Of a stretch of DNA of 64,000 nucleotides, positions 51,364 to 60,764 are shown piece after piece. Both the position numbers and the translations under genes were made by a program. The DNA is from B1SED10-225 sp964501415. Lineage in GTDB: Bacteria > Bacillota_I > Bacilli_A > Izemoplasmatales > Izemoplasmataceae. The notes beneath the pieces were generated by a model. That model worked only from the letters and a program-made list of their open reading frames with translations, made no database searches and was not told the DNA's origin. The stretch is taken from NCBI GenBank assembly GCA_964501415.1, contig CAZCSL010000002.1, forward strand, positions 80,309 through 144,308, read 5' to 3'. Numbering within the stretch: the first letter of the stretch is position 1; each line of letters begins with the position of its first letter.

Positions 51364-52076
51364 GCGGGTTCCTCCTTCATAAAGGCACTGATTTTTTGAT
51401 AAGCTTGAGCTCGTGCGGTTTTATCAAAAAACAAGAAATGTGATGAATCGATAGGATAACGTTCAATATTAGGCGCATCCATCTTGTTGATGAGCCAATC
51501 AATTGAAGAGGTCTTAACGACTTCATCTTGAAGCGTTTCAATGATCAAAATATTGGTGTCATTCAGTTTGTTCAAATATTTTTTCGTATACCAAAAATAG
51601 CGTTGCAAGGTCCATACGTGCGTTTTAGGTACAAATTGAAATCGTCTTAGAAACTCCCTAAAAAAGAGTTTTTGAATTTTGGTCAAGTTCTTCTTTTGAG
51701 CAAAATTTGTCATGAAACCACGTAAGAACCTTCTGAAATTAGGGTTTTTCACAATCGGAGAAATAAGAATCATCTTATCGATCTTATGACTTCTTGAAGC
51801 CATGACCCCTGCGGTTGCGGCTCCTAAGGAATATCCGATGACAACGACTTCTTTAAAAGGTTTGCGCATCATATCAATGGTTTGATTGATGAAATTATTA
51901 AAGTCCTTGATGGTGGCTTTGGGAAAGTAATCGCCCACAAAACTACCCGGAATATTATGAGGATAATACACAAATGTGTTGGGGTGGTGTTTCTTTAAGT
52001 ATTTGTGTAATCCCGATAACTCAGCGCCGGTGGTACCAGCGCCATTGATGATTATACATAAGGTATCTTTATTCAT
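51360..52076 (-). CDS. Alpha/beta hydrolase encoded between pheS and pheT
   Basis: 238 residues with an alpha/beta-hydrolase fold: the oxyanion region IINGAGTTGAELSGLHKYL, the nucleophile elbow GYSLGAA (Ser near 103), an acidic candidate in LIIETLQDEVV and a late histidine in IDSSHFLFF, a full triad. No signal peptide, so cytoplasmic. It overlaps pheS and pheT by 4 nt each, so it is translated with them and controlled by the Phe T-box. The substrate is unknown; an aminoacyl- or peptidyl-ester, a lipid ester or a thioester are all possible. Confidence 0.8.
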   Translation of the reverse strand: MNKDTLCIIINGAGTTGAELSGLHKYLKKHHPNTFVYYPHNIPGSFVGDYFPKATIKDFNNFINQTIDMMRKPFKEVVVIGYSLGAATAGVMASRSHKIDKMILISPIVKNPNFRRFLRGFMTNFAQKKNLTKIQKLFFREFLRRFQFVPKTHVWTLQRYFWYTKKYLNKLNDTNILIIETLQDEVVKTSSIDWLINKMDAPNIERYPIDSSHFLFFDKTARAQAYQKISAFMKEEPA

Positions 52077-53107
52077 TTAAATTGTTTGTTAAACCTTAAA
52101 TCATTGGTATAAAAATGTCTGATATCTTCGATGCCGTACTTCAACATTGCTAATCGTTCCACCCCTATGCCAAAGGCAAACCCTTGATACTGACTTGGGT
52201 CATAACCACTAGCTTTTAACACTTTATCATTAACCATACCGGCACCTAAGATCTCAATATAACCACTTTGTTTACAAATATTGCACCCTTTACCATCACA
52301 GTTTTTACACGTGACATCGACCTCGACTGAAGGTTCTGTAAAAGGGAAGTAAGAAGGTCTTAAACGAATTTCGCGGTCAGGGCCAAATAGGTATCTAGCC
52401 ACCGCCAAAAGCGTGCCTTTTAAATCACTCATAGTCGTATCGCGATCAACAACCAATCCTTCAATTTGCATAAATTGATGTGAATGGGTCGCATCATCAT
52501 CATCACGACGGTAAACTTTACCAGGACAGATTATTTTGACCGGCTGATGGCCGCCCATCTCAAGCATCGTTCTTACTTGTACAGGAGAAGTATGGGTTCT
52601 AAGCAACGTGTCTTTGGTAATATAAAGCGAATCTTGCATGTCTCTAGCAGGATGATCTTTAGGCAGATTCAACTTTTCAAAGTTCATTTCATCGGATTCG
52701 ATTTCTGGGCCCTCTTTAACTTGATACCCCATTCCAATGAAAAAATCTTCAATCGACTCAACTATTTGATTGAGAATATGCGTGGTCCCCAAGGTGAAAT
52801 CTGGTGCGGTCAACGTCACATCGACTTTTTCATGTTTTAGTTTCTCTTCGATTTCCTGATTTTTAAGACGTGTCTTTTTTTCCTCAATCTTTTCGTTGAA
52901 CAATTGTTTAGCTTGATTTATAGCCTGACCAAAACGAGGCTTTTCTTCGTTAGGCAAATCCTTCATATGACGCATCAATTGTGAAATTTCAGCTTTCTTT
53001 CCTAAGAATTTACTTTTGACTTGTTGTAAGTCGTTTTGGTTTTGAACATCGTTTAAAGCCTCATTAAGTGCTTCTTTCAATGCCTTAATACGAGAGTTGA
53101 TATCCAT
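52073..53107 (-). CDS. pheS: Phenylalanine-tRNA ligase alpha subunit
   Basis: Catalytic subunit, 344 residues. An N-terminal coiled coil (1-90) is followed by class II motifs: TLLRTHTSPVQVRTM, GKVYRRDDDDATHSHQFMQIEG, FPFTEPSVEVDV and GFAFGIGVERLAMLKYG. A zinc-like CKNCDGKGCNICK segment lies between, as in Bacillus-type PheS. ATG follows a T-box leader. Confidence 0.97.
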   Translation of the reverse strand: MDINSRIKALKEALNEALNDVQNQNDLQQVKSKFLGKKAEISQLMRHMKDLPNEEKPRFGQAINQAKQLFNEKIEEKKTRLKNQEIEEKLKHEKVDVTLTAPDFTLGTTHILNQIVESIEDFFIGMGYQVKEGPEIESDEMNFEKLNLPKDHPARDMQDSLYITKDTLLRTHTSPVQVRTMLEMGGHQPVKIICPGKVYRRDDDDATHSHQFMQIEGLVVDRDTTMSDLKGTLLAVARYLFGPDREIRLRPSYFPFTEPSVEVDVTCKNCDGKGCNICKQSGYIEILGAGMVNDKVLKASGYDPSQYQGFAFGIGVERLAMLKYGIEDIRHFYTNDLRFNKQFK

Positions 53108-53130
53108 GTTTTCACACTCCTATTTTTTAC

Positions 53131-53338
53131 ATAAAAAAAGTCCTTGTCGATAAGGACGATATAATACCGCGGTACCACCTTAAGTTCACTTAAGCTCTCA
53201 AGACTTTTAACGCTAGTCAACGGACGCGATTAACGCCACTCAGAGGATGAAAAACATACATTCAATCATAAGACCATCCCAGCATCGGTCTCTCTCTTGT
53301 GATGATTGTTTGAAGTTCATGTTCCTCTTCACTGTGTT
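53131..53338 (-). promoter_or_regulatory. T-box leader of pheS (Phe specifier)
   Basis: Minus-strand T-box: core AGGTGGTACCGCGG, terminator GTCCTTATCGACAAGGAC plus seven T ending at about 53131. The specifier is TTC (Phe) at 53249-53251 in TTCATCCTCTGAGTGG. Acceptor-pairing element TGGT fits an A discriminator. Confidence 0.9.
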
Positions 53339-53345
53339 AATCCTA

Positions 53346-53374
53346 ATTATAAGGGATTTTTATCCTGATTTCAA
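53346..53374 (-). promoter_or_regulatory. Promoter of the pheS operon
   Basis: TTGAAA at 53369-53374 and TATAAT at 53346-53351 on the minus strand, 17 bp apart. Confidence 0.75.
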
Positions 53375-53378
53375 GCAT

Positions 53379-53424
53379 TAAAGCGTATTTAAAAAAGCAC
53401 ATAAAGCGTATTTAAAAAAGCACA
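53379..53424. repeat. Perfect 23-bp tandem duplication
   Basis: Two exact head-to-tail copies of a 23-bp unit (53379-53401 and 53402-53424). The unit covers the last bases of the pepF terminator stem and its T-run, so the tail of that terminator is duplicated. Confidence 0.9.
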
Positions 53425-53448
53425 GTGCAGGAGTCCCCGCACTGTGCT
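53417..53448 (-). terminator. Terminator of the polC-to-pepF run
   Basis: On the minus strand AGCACAGTGC, 10-nt loop, GCACTGTGCT and six T, just past the pepF stop codon. Confidence 0.85.
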
Positions 53449-53454
53449 TGACTT

Positions 53455-55209
53455 TTACTCAGTTAAAGATAAGAAAGTATCAATTTCTTCTTGGATGACC
53501 TTTAAGGACTTATCCCAAAAAGCTTTTTTAGTCACATCAATATCAATAAGCTTTGCGACGTCTTCAACGTCCATTTGCCCAGTCTTTTGTAAAAGATAGT
53601 CGATCTTTGGCACAAACGCTTGACCTTTTTCTTGATATAGCGCATAGATACCTTTGGCAAAGAGTAAACCAAACGCATAGGGGAAGTTATAAAAGCTTAA
53701 AGAACCACGGTAATAATGGCCTTTGTTAATCCACATGTAAGGATGTAATTTGTTTTCATCTAAACCATCTCCATACGCCTCTTTTTGAGCCTTCAACATC
53801 ATAGATTTAAGTTTGTTAACGGAAAGAGGTGTTGTTTGCCTGGCTTCAAATACCTCTTTTTCAAAAATGAAGCGCGACAATATATCTACGATCACTTGTG
53901 TACTACCCATTAGAGATTGTTCCAAGATAAACACTTTTTCTTCGTCTTTTGCATCTTTAATCGCAGCTTTTTTTACAATGGTTTCACACAAGGTTGATGC
54001 GGTTTCCGCAACGGGCATTGTATATGAAGCGTTCAAGATGTTTTCTTTAAATATTCGATCGCCATGATAAGCATGACCAAGTTCGTGAGCCAAGGTAATC
54101 ACGTTTGAAAAACTACCTTCAAAGTTGGTCAAGATTCGACTTTGTTTGATGGGATGAATGTTAAAGCAAAAAGCCCCGCCCCGTTTACCACTTCTTGGGG
54201 TAAAATCAATCCAATTCTCATCGTATGCCCGCTTTGCTAAGTTGGCCAGATCATCGCCAAAGCCTTTAAAGTTATGAATCACATAATCCATGGCTTCTTT
54301 GCTTGTAAATTTTCGTTCGCTCTTACCAAGAGGGGCAAACAAATCATACCAAGGTAAGCCGTTTTTATGCCCGAGCAAATGGGCTTTTCGTTTCAAATAT
54401 TTTCTAAACATCGGCAAATGATCGCGCATGCTGGCAATCAAAGCATCCAAGGTTTCGCGTTTCATCCTAGAGTTATACACCGCTTCATCTAATGCACTTT
54501 CAAAGCCACGAAGTTTTAGAATTTCATTGACTTCACCTTTGATACTGTTAAGGGAAAAGGCGATGGATTGTTCGATTTTTTTATATGCGGCCAACTCGGC
54601 TTCATAGGCTTTTTTTCTAACTGAGGCATCACGCGCATGGGCTTTGTTTCTAACGTCACTCAAGGTAATTTTCTCACCCTCATAATCCACTTCTAAAACG
54701 CTGGTGAGCAGCCCTTGAAGATGGGACCATGCGGATGAGCCTGTTTGGGTTAACTTAGAAATAATGGCTTCTTCTTTTTCACTAAGTACATACTGTGCAC
54801 GATCGACGATGCTGTTTAAGTGATACGCATGTGTTTTTAGTTCCTCATGTTGATCGATTAATGCTTGAAGATTACTTACCTTAGGTAACCACTTTGAAAA
54901 TTTGGTGCTGAAGCTAGTGGTTTGGCTCGATAATTGTTGCATTTTGTTCATCCATTGATTGGAGGTTTCATCTTGAGCATCTGTAGCTAAGGATAAATTG
55001 ACAAAGCCAAAGGCTTGTAAGAAGTTGCTTCTCAACTCCGAAGATAACTTTAGATAGGTTTTAATGGTTTTTACCTCATCTGGATTATCATCGAGCGTCT
55101 TAGCAAAAGCGTGAGCCTCCTCAATGCGTTTTTCAATGGTTTTAATGGTCGCCTTAAAGGCTTTTGATTCATAGCTTTCAAACAGTGGGCTTAAATCCCA
55201 AGTTTCCAT
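53455..55209 (-). CDS. M3 family oligoendopeptidase (copy 2)
   Basis: 584-residue zinc metallopeptidase of the M3/PepF superfamily. LAHELGHAYHG carries HEXXH, and AETASTLCETIV about 30 residues on carries the third ligand. It differs widely from the plus-strand pepF at 14128 and belongs to the second PepF/M3 branch common in Firmicutes. It lies 26 bp downstream of the BI-1-like gene and ends at a strong terminator. Confidence 0.9.
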   Translation of the reverse strand: METWDLSPLFESYESKAFKATIKTIEKRIEEAHAFAKTLDDNPDEVKTIKTYLKLSSELRSNFLQAFGFVNLSLATDAQDETSNQWMNKMQQLSSQTTSFSTKFSKWLPKVSNLQALIDQHEELKTHAYHLNSIVDRAQYVLSEKEEAIISKLTQTGSSAWSHLQGLLTSVLEVDYEGEKITLSDVRNKAHARDASVRKKAYEAELAAYKKIEQSIAFSLNSIKGEVNEILKLRGFESALDEAVYNSRMKRETLDALIASMRDHLPMFRKYLKRKAHLLGHKNGLPWYDLFAPLGKSERKFTSKEAMDYVIHNFKGFGDDLANLAKRAYDENWIDFTPRSGKRGGAFCFNIHPIKQSRILTNFEGSFSNVITLAHELGHAYHGDRIFKENILNASYTMPVAETASTLCETIVKKAAIKDAKDEEKVFILEQSLMGSTQVIVDILSRFIFEKEVFEARQTTPLSVNKLKSMMLKAQKEAYGDGLDENKLHPYMWINKGHYYRGSLSFYNFPYAFGLLFAKGIYALYQEKGQAFVPKIDYLLQKTGQMDVEDVAKLIDIDVTKKAFWDKSLKVIQEEIDTFLSLTE

Positions 55210-55235
55210 GATTATACGCTCCTTATTTAGTTTGA

Positions 55236-56012
55236 TTAGTTTCTACTGCGACTGGCTAAAATAGCTAATAAACGCAACATCTCCACAAAAAGCCATACGA
55301 TGGTAATGACCAAGGAAAGACTTAGCATCCATTCGTATTGTTTTGAGACGCCGCCTTCGACCATGTTGGTAATGTTATCAAAGTCAATCAATAAAAATAC
55401 CGCGGCTAAAACCACACCGACTATGACAATCAGTAAGTAAAAAGTTTGAAATTGTGCAAAGCCAACAAAGGCAAACATGATCATTAAAAACAAGTTCGCA
55501 AACAATAAGCCAAATAACAAGCTTATGGCAATGCGTCTAAACATAGAGCCGATCTTGATAATACCGCTGCGGTACAAAAAGAGCATGGCAAAAAATATGC
55601 CCATTGTCCCGATTAAAGCCACAGGCACAATATAGTCTCCAAATACAATAGTATAAACCGCGGAGATGGTTCCTAAAAAGATCCCTTGTGCTGTTGCATA
55701 AATAAATGACATCGGTCTTGCTAGGCGCGGAGAAAACGACGCGACCAAAACGGCGATAAAGCCAATAATCGGCGCACCAATTAACAAGCCATAGCCGCCT
55801 ATCAATAACTCTTGTTGCAGCAACATCGTAGCGCTAAATATACCTAGACCAAACATGATGCTTAACAACAGAGTCGTCTTAAAAACCACCCCAGCGTAAG
55901 TAGCCGGAGTCGCATCCGTTGCGTCCGTCGCTGCATTTCGTTCAACACTTCGCATGAATGGATTGTGTCCGAATCGACCCATGCCTCTTCTTCTTCCTGT
56001 TCCTCTGTACAT
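55236..56012 (-). CDS. Bax-inhibitor-1-like membrane protein
   Basis: 258 residues from the ATG at 56010-56012, with AAGGTG six bases upstream. A basic, arginine/glycine-rich cytoplasmic start (YRGTGRRRGMGRFGHNPF) precedes an ATYAGVVFKTTLLL segment and seven hydrophobic helices. The late acidic pair in LLIDFDNITNMVEGG fits the proton-sensing aspartates of the bacterial BI-1/YetJ calcium-leak fold. Role unknown here. It follows polC by 24 bp. Confidence 0.82.
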   Translation of the reverse strand: MYRGTGRRRGMGRFGHNPFMRSVERNAATDATDATPATYAGVVFKTTLLLSIMFGLGIFSATMLLQQELLIGGYGLLIGAPIIGFIAVLVASFSPRLARPMSFIYATAQGIFLGTISAVYTIVFGDYIVPVALIGTMGIFFAMLFLYRSGIIKIGSMFRRIAISLLFGLLFANLFLMIMFAFVGFAQFQTFYLLIVIVGVVLAAVFLLIDFDNITNMVEGGVSKQYEWMLSLSLVITIVWLFVEMLRLLAILASRSRN

Positions 56013-56036
56013 AATAATCACCTTCTGTTTTTATAT

Positions 56037-59000
56037 TTATAATTCAAATAGATTCATTTGTGAAGTGTCCGGCAAATCTCCAAATGCATCTAAAGCTTCC
56101 AATTTGTTAAACAACGTTGTCGATAGTGCCGTCCGTTCTTTAACATCTTCCCGAGAAGTAAATATTTTTTCATCTCGTGCCTTTGTGATCGATTTGGCGA
56201 CTTTCTCACCTAAACCGTCCAAAGCTAAAAACGGTAACCTAAGGCCTTCATTATCTTGCGAAATCTTAAACTCTGTAGCAGCACTTTCCATAATGGAAAC
56301 CGGTTTAAAGTGGTACCCACGCTTCGTCATTTCTAAGGCAACTTCCAACACGGTGTAAAGCTTTTTTTCAGGGTCGGTGGCTTGATTGCCTTTGTTGCGT
56401 ATTTCATCCATGCGTTTTTCCATCGCATATTCGCCACCCTGCATCGCTACTAAATCGAAAGCCTGAGCGCGTTTAGAAAAATACGCTGCATAAAAGTATA
56501 TAGGACGATGTAGCTTAAACCAAGCGATTCTCAAAGCCATTATAACATAAGCCGTCGCATGCGCTTTTGGAAACATGTATTTGATTTGTCCCGCTGACCA
56601 AATATACCACTCAGGAATGCTGTATTCTCTCATAACATCTTTATATTCTGACCATTTCTTTATGTCTTTTGACGCTTTCCCCTTACGGATGAATTCACTG
56701 ATTTCAAAAGCGACATCATTAGGCAAACCATTTTGAATCAAATAAACCATGATATCGTCGCGACAACCAATGACGTCTTTAAACGGTATCGGTCCATATG
56801 GCGTTTTTCCAGAAACCAACATTTCTGCATTATTGAGCCAAACATCTGTCCCATGGGATAAGCCTGATATCTTGACAATATCGGCAAAAGACTCAGGCAA
56901 AGAGGCTTTTAACATACCTCTGACAAAGGATGTCCCCATCTCTGGGATACCATAAGAAGCCACATCACTACGAATATCTGAAGGTTTGAGATGTAATATT
57001 TCCGTACCGCTTAACATCTTATAGACGTTTTTGTCATCTAAGGGGATATCTCGTGCGTCACTAAAGGGAAAGTTGATAGGATCGTCCTTTACGAAATCCA
57101 TTAAATAACGAATCATGGTAGGATCATCATGCCCGAGCACATCGAGTTTAAAGAGGTTTTCTTCAAATGAATGATAATCAAAATGCGTCGTACGCCAACT
57201 TGAAGTAATATCATCAGCGGGATATTGAACGGGCGTTACATCGTAGATTTCTTTATAATCTGGGACAACCACAATCCCGCCCGGGTGTTGGCCTGTAGAA
57301 CGTTTTACCCCCGTGATTCTTTGAGCGCGGCGTTCAATCTCAGCTTTTCTTAGCGAAAGATCCCTCTTCTCGGCATACCCTTTAACATAACCAAAAGCGG
57401 TCTTTTGAGCAACCGTTGAGATCGTCCCCGCTCTGAAGGCCCTTTCTTTTCCGAACAAGCTGCGAATATATTCATGTACTTTGGCTTGATAATCACCTGA
57501 AAAGTTCAAATCAATGTCAGGGACTTTATCGCCTTTGAACCCTAAGAATGTTTCAAAGGGAATATCGTGACCGTCTTTTTTGAGGGGAGCATCACACTTA
57601 GGACACGGCATCGGCTTTAGATCGAAGCCACTATCCACAGACTCCAGCAACATCTGAAGGCCTTTTTCTTCTGGTTTAACGCCATAAGCTTCTTTTTCGT
57701 CTTGAGTCATTTTAAAACTTGAGAAATGACATTTTTTACAAACGTAATGCGGGGCTAAGGGGTTAACTTCCGTAATATCCATCAAGGTTGCTACTAACGA
57801 TGAACCCACGCTACCTCTTGAACCGACCAAATAGCCTTCATCAAGACTTTTTTTAACCAGTAAGTGTGAAATATAATACACGGTGGAAAACTTGTTTTCC
57901 GTAATGCTTTTCAATTCTTTTTGTAAACGCTCATCAACCATTTTAGGTAAAGTATCGCCATAAAGGCTGCGGGCTTTTTGCATGACCATATCGACCATCT
58001 TATCTTCAATCGAAACGATCCCTTCCAGTGCTAAGAAATCATCTTTTGGCGCAAATAAGCCTTTTGGGAAAGCATCAAAAGTCTCAATAGATTCTGCGAT
58101 GTTATTGGGTTGGGTCACGACGATATCTTCAATGATATTTTCATCAAAGACTTCCGCGAAGGATGCTTTCATCTCTTCGGTCGTGCGATAATATTGCGAA
58201 GGAATTTCATCATATTTAAATAACTCATGATAACCCCCACCAACCACTGGGGTTTGGATATAGATATCGCGGAATTTAACGCTCTCTTTATCGATATGAT
58301 GTACATCTCCCGTCGCAACTAAGGGAATGGCCAAATCTTCTGAGATACGTTTTATCCGCTGCATGGTTTCTATAATACGGCCCTTTATGTCCGTCATATC
58401 CTTTGCTTTATAAAGATAATCTTCCAAGGGTTGTATTTCCAAATAATCAAAGGTTTCAGCTTGGGTCTTTAACGCTTCTTCTCCCTGATTTAAAGCAATC
58501 TCAAAAAAATCGCTATTCATACAACCACTACCAACTAAAAGGCCTTCTTTGTATTGCTCTAAAACCTTTTTCGGCAGTTTCGGCGTCTTATAAAAATACG
58601 TGGTATTGGCAATAGAGATTAGTTTGTAAAGATTTTTTAGGCCGGTTTTGTTTTTGACTAAAACACTCACATGACCTGCCTTTGCATGTTTGTATGGATC
58701 ATAGTTTCGAAGATGTTTTTTAGGATCTTTCAAATCATCAAACTGCTTGAAACCAAGCTTGTCAAAATCGCTTAACATGTGTAAGAATATATCCCCTGTT
58801 GCGCGTGTATCAGATTCAGCTCGATGGTGACGCTTTAACTCCACGTTAAAATGTTTCGCTACGGCTTTTAAGTTAAAGCGTTTTAACTTATCACCATAAA
58901 GTTGTCTTGCGATTTGCAGGGTGTCTATGGTCGGTAAGGGCCCGTCATATTGACCGATGGTTTTTAAATTTTCATAGATGTGCGCCATGTCAAAAGTCGC

Positions 59001-60479
59001 GTTGTGTGCCACCATAATGGTATCTTTAAAAAAGGCCTTAAATTTGGGTAACACCGTTTCAATCGAATCCGCATTTTTGACATCACTATCCTTAATGCCT
59101 GTCAGCCGTTTGGTAAAATCACTCAAAGGTTGTTTAGGATTAACAAACGCATCGAATTGGTCTATCACTTGATGGTCTTTGATTTTAATCGCAGAAATTT
59201 CGATGATATGATCAAAGTTCGCAGAAAGACCCGTTGTCTCAATATCAAAAACCGTATAAGTCGCATCGCGCAATGAGCCATCATAATCATGCCAAGCAAG
59301 CTTGGTCATCGCCTCATCAACAACCGATAACTCAGCACCGTAGATGGGTTTGATACCGGTTTTTTTCGCGATAGCTTCAAATTCTGGAAAAGCTTGGACG
59401 TTGTCGTGATCGGTCAAAGCAATCGCGTGATGATTGAAGCTTTTAGCGGTTTGCACGTAATCTTTGATCGCATCTATACCATCTAAGGTAGACATCTTTG
59501 AATGCAGGTGCAACTCGACGCGTTTATGCTTTGCCTCATCTTTGCGAACATCTCTTTGGACGGGCTTATTGGTACATTCGATATTGTCTGCGATTAAGAC
59601 CACTTCATCGTTGAAATGGTCATACTGAGCGTAAGCACGAACTTTCATTCTCATGCCCGGTTGAACGTGGTTTAAAAAAACCATCTCGTCTTTATCACGT
59701 ACGAATTTTTTTACATAGATCGCATCATCTCGGTCACTCAAGACAAATGTATAAAGTGTGGTTTGTTTCTTAATGGCTTTTGAATCCACCGTTTCTACTA
59801 ACCCTTCAAGACTGAAATTCGCATTGTTGTGGGCGCTTTTATATTCATTTAGTTTTACCTCTGTGGTCGGCACATCGGCAATGGTATCTTTTACATTCGG
59901 GACGCTTTGGTTTTTGTAAGCTTCAAAGCTTAGCGTGGTATTTTGGGTTTCTGTATTTTTGATATCGGCTTCAGTATTGGCTTCTATGCGGTCTTTAATC
60001 GTTGGGGCTTCTTCACAATAACGTACACTTAGTTGTACAGAAAAACCATAACGCAGTAATCTGTCTTTAATGTCTTTTAACATATCCTCAACATAAGCGC
60101 CATCCTTAGGACATACAATTTGCAAGCCTTGTTTTATGGCCTCTACATCCATGTCTTTTAAGGCTTGGTAGCGAGGTTTTTGACGCATAATTTTTTTCAG
60201 TGCATAATCATAATATTCGGCAATAGAATCATGATTTTCTTCTTGGTATGTGATGTTATATTCGACATGCTGGCAACTATCCAAAACGATAGGCAAATCC
60301 TCTATACGCTCAACGAAGCGCTTAAAAACCTCTATTTCTAGAGGCTTTTGTAACTCTATAACAAAGTGCCAAGCGTTGGTTTTCTCATCAACTTGAAGTT
60401 CAATTAATTTACCGTTTAACGTCTTTTTCAAGTCATTTAAATCCAACACATTCAACAAGGTATCAAACGCTTTTTCCAT
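56037..60479 (-). CDS. polC: DNA polymerase III alpha subunit, PolC type
   Basis: Main replicative polymerase with built-in proofreading. 1480 residues from the ATG at 60477-60479 (GGAGTG upstream). Order: N-terminal domain, OB fold (about 225-310), PHP part 1 (VELHLHSKMSTLDG), exonuclease (YTVFDIETTGLSANFDHIIE near 410; AHNATFDMAH), PHP part 2, a zinc site (CKKCHFSS, CPKCDAPL), palm DIDLNFSGDYQ, and C-terminal helix-hairpin-helix DGLGEKVAKSI. Full length. PolC is confined to low-GC Gram-positives, Mollicutes and a few relatives. Confidence 0.97.
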   Translation of the reverse strand: MEKAFDTLLNVLDLNDLKKTLNGKLIELQVDEKTNAWHFVIELQKPLEIEVFKRFVERIEDLPIVLDSCQHVEYNITYQEENHDSIAEYYDYALKKIMRQKPRYQALKDMDVEAIKQGLQIVCPKDGAYVEDMLKDIKDRLLRYGFSVQLSVRYCEEAPTIKDRIEANTEADIKNTETQNTTLSFEAYKNQSVPNVKDTIADVPTTEVKLNEYKSAHNNANFSLEGLVETVDSKAIKKQTTLYTFVLSDRDDAIYVKKFVRDKDEMVFLNHVQPGMRMKVRAYAQYDHFNDEVVLIADNIECTNKPVQRDVRKDEAKHKRVELHLHSKMSTLDGIDAIKDYVQTAKSFNHHAIALTDHDNVQAFPEFEAIAKKTGIKPIYGAELSVVDEAMTKLAWHDYDGSLRDATYTVFDIETTGLSANFDHIIEISAIKIKDHQVIDQFDAFVNPKQPLSDFTKRLTGIKDSDVKNADSIETVLPKFKAFFKDTIMVAHNATFDMAHIYENLKTIGQYDGPLPTIDTLQIARQLYGDKLKRFNLKAVAKHFNVELKRHHRAESDTRATGDIFLHMLSDFDKLGFKQFDDLKDPKKHLRNYDPYKHAKAGHVSVLVKNKTGLKNLYKLISIANTTYFYKTPKLPKKVLEQYKEGLLVGSGCMNSDFFEIALNQGEEALKTQAETFDYLEIQPLEDYLYKAKDMTDIKGRIIETMQRIKRISEDLAIPLVATGDVHHIDKESVKFRDIYIQTPVVGGGYHELFKYDEIPSQYYRTTEEMKASFAEVFDENIIEDIVVTQPNNIAESIETFDAFPKGLFAPKDDFLALEGIVSIEDKMVDMVMQKARSLYGDTLPKMVDERLQKELKSITENKFSTVYYISHLLVKKSLDEGYLVGSRGSVGSSLVATLMDITEVNPLAPHYVCKKCHFSSFKMTQDEKEAYGVKPEEKGLQMLLESVDSGFDLKPMPCPKCDAPLKKDGHDIPFETFLGFKGDKVPDIDLNFSGDYQAKVHEYIRSLFGKERAFRAGTISTVAQKTAFGYVKGYAEKRDLSLRKAEIERRAQRITGVKRSTGQHPGGIVVVPDYKEIYDVTPVQYPADDITSSWRTTHFDYHSFEENLFKLDVLGHDDPTMIRYLMDFVKDDPINFPFSDARDIPLDDKNVYKMLSGTEILHLKPSDIRSDVASYGIPEMGTSFVRGMLKASLPESFADIVKISGLSHGTDVWLNNAEMLVSGKTPYGPIPFKDVIGCRDDIMVYLIQNGLPNDVAFEISEFIRKGKASKDIKKWSEYKDVMREYSIPEWYIWSAGQIKYMFPKAHATAYVIMALRIAWFKLHRPIYFYAAYFSKRAQAFDLVAMQGGEYAMEKRMDEIRNKGNQATDPEKKLYTVLEVALEMTKRGYHFKPVSIMESAATEFKISQDNEGLRLPFLALDGLGEKVAKSITKARDEKIFTSREDVKERTALSTTLFNKLEALDAFGDLPDTSQMNLFEL

Positions 60480-60528
60480 AATTAAACACTCCATTTTCTT
60501 ACTTAGATTATAGCATATTTCCGTAAAA

Positions 60529-60552
60529 AAAAAGTAGAGAGCCTCTACTTAT
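60529..60552 (-). terminator. Terminator of gmk-rpoZ
   Basis: On the minus strand AAGTAGAG-GC-TCTCTACTT with a long T-run, overlapping the rpoZ end; separates it from polC. Confidence 0.8.
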
Positions 60553-60764
60553 TTTTCAAAATCGATATCGATTTTTTCTGCCTTGATTTCTTCTAACGCA
60601 ATCCCGACAGGTTTATCACACTTAGCATCAATCGTGGAATCTTCATGTTCTCGGATGAGTTTAGCACGCATCGCTGCGGCGTAAGCTAGTTTGTATTTAG
60701 AATCGATGGTGTGCAGTAACTCATCGATTGATGGGTAACGCAGTCCTTCTTTATTTTTGCTCAT
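60549..60764 (-). CDS. rpoZ: RNA polymerase omega subunit
   Basis: 71 residues with the omega pattern LRYPSIDELLHTIDSKYKLAYAAAMRAKLI (shown by its YPSI..K.a.a.RA spacing) and KPVGIALEEI. GGAGG lies 9 bases before the ATG, inside the gmk 3' end (14-nt overlap). gmk-rpoZ order as in Bacillus. Confidence 0.92.
   Translation of the reverse strand: MSKNKEGLRYPSIDELLHTIDSKYKLAYAAAMRAKLIREHEDSTIDAKCDKPVGIALEEIKAEKIDIDFEK

Noticed and set aside
14128..55209. Recent duplication giving two pepF genes (14128 and 53455)
   Set aside because: The two proteins share little beyond the HEXXH region; they are separate old branches of the M3 family.
55954..56358. Plus-strand frame of 134 codons across the polC/BI-1 boundary
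   Set aside because: Fully antisense to two well-supported genes, with no promoter or ribosome site.
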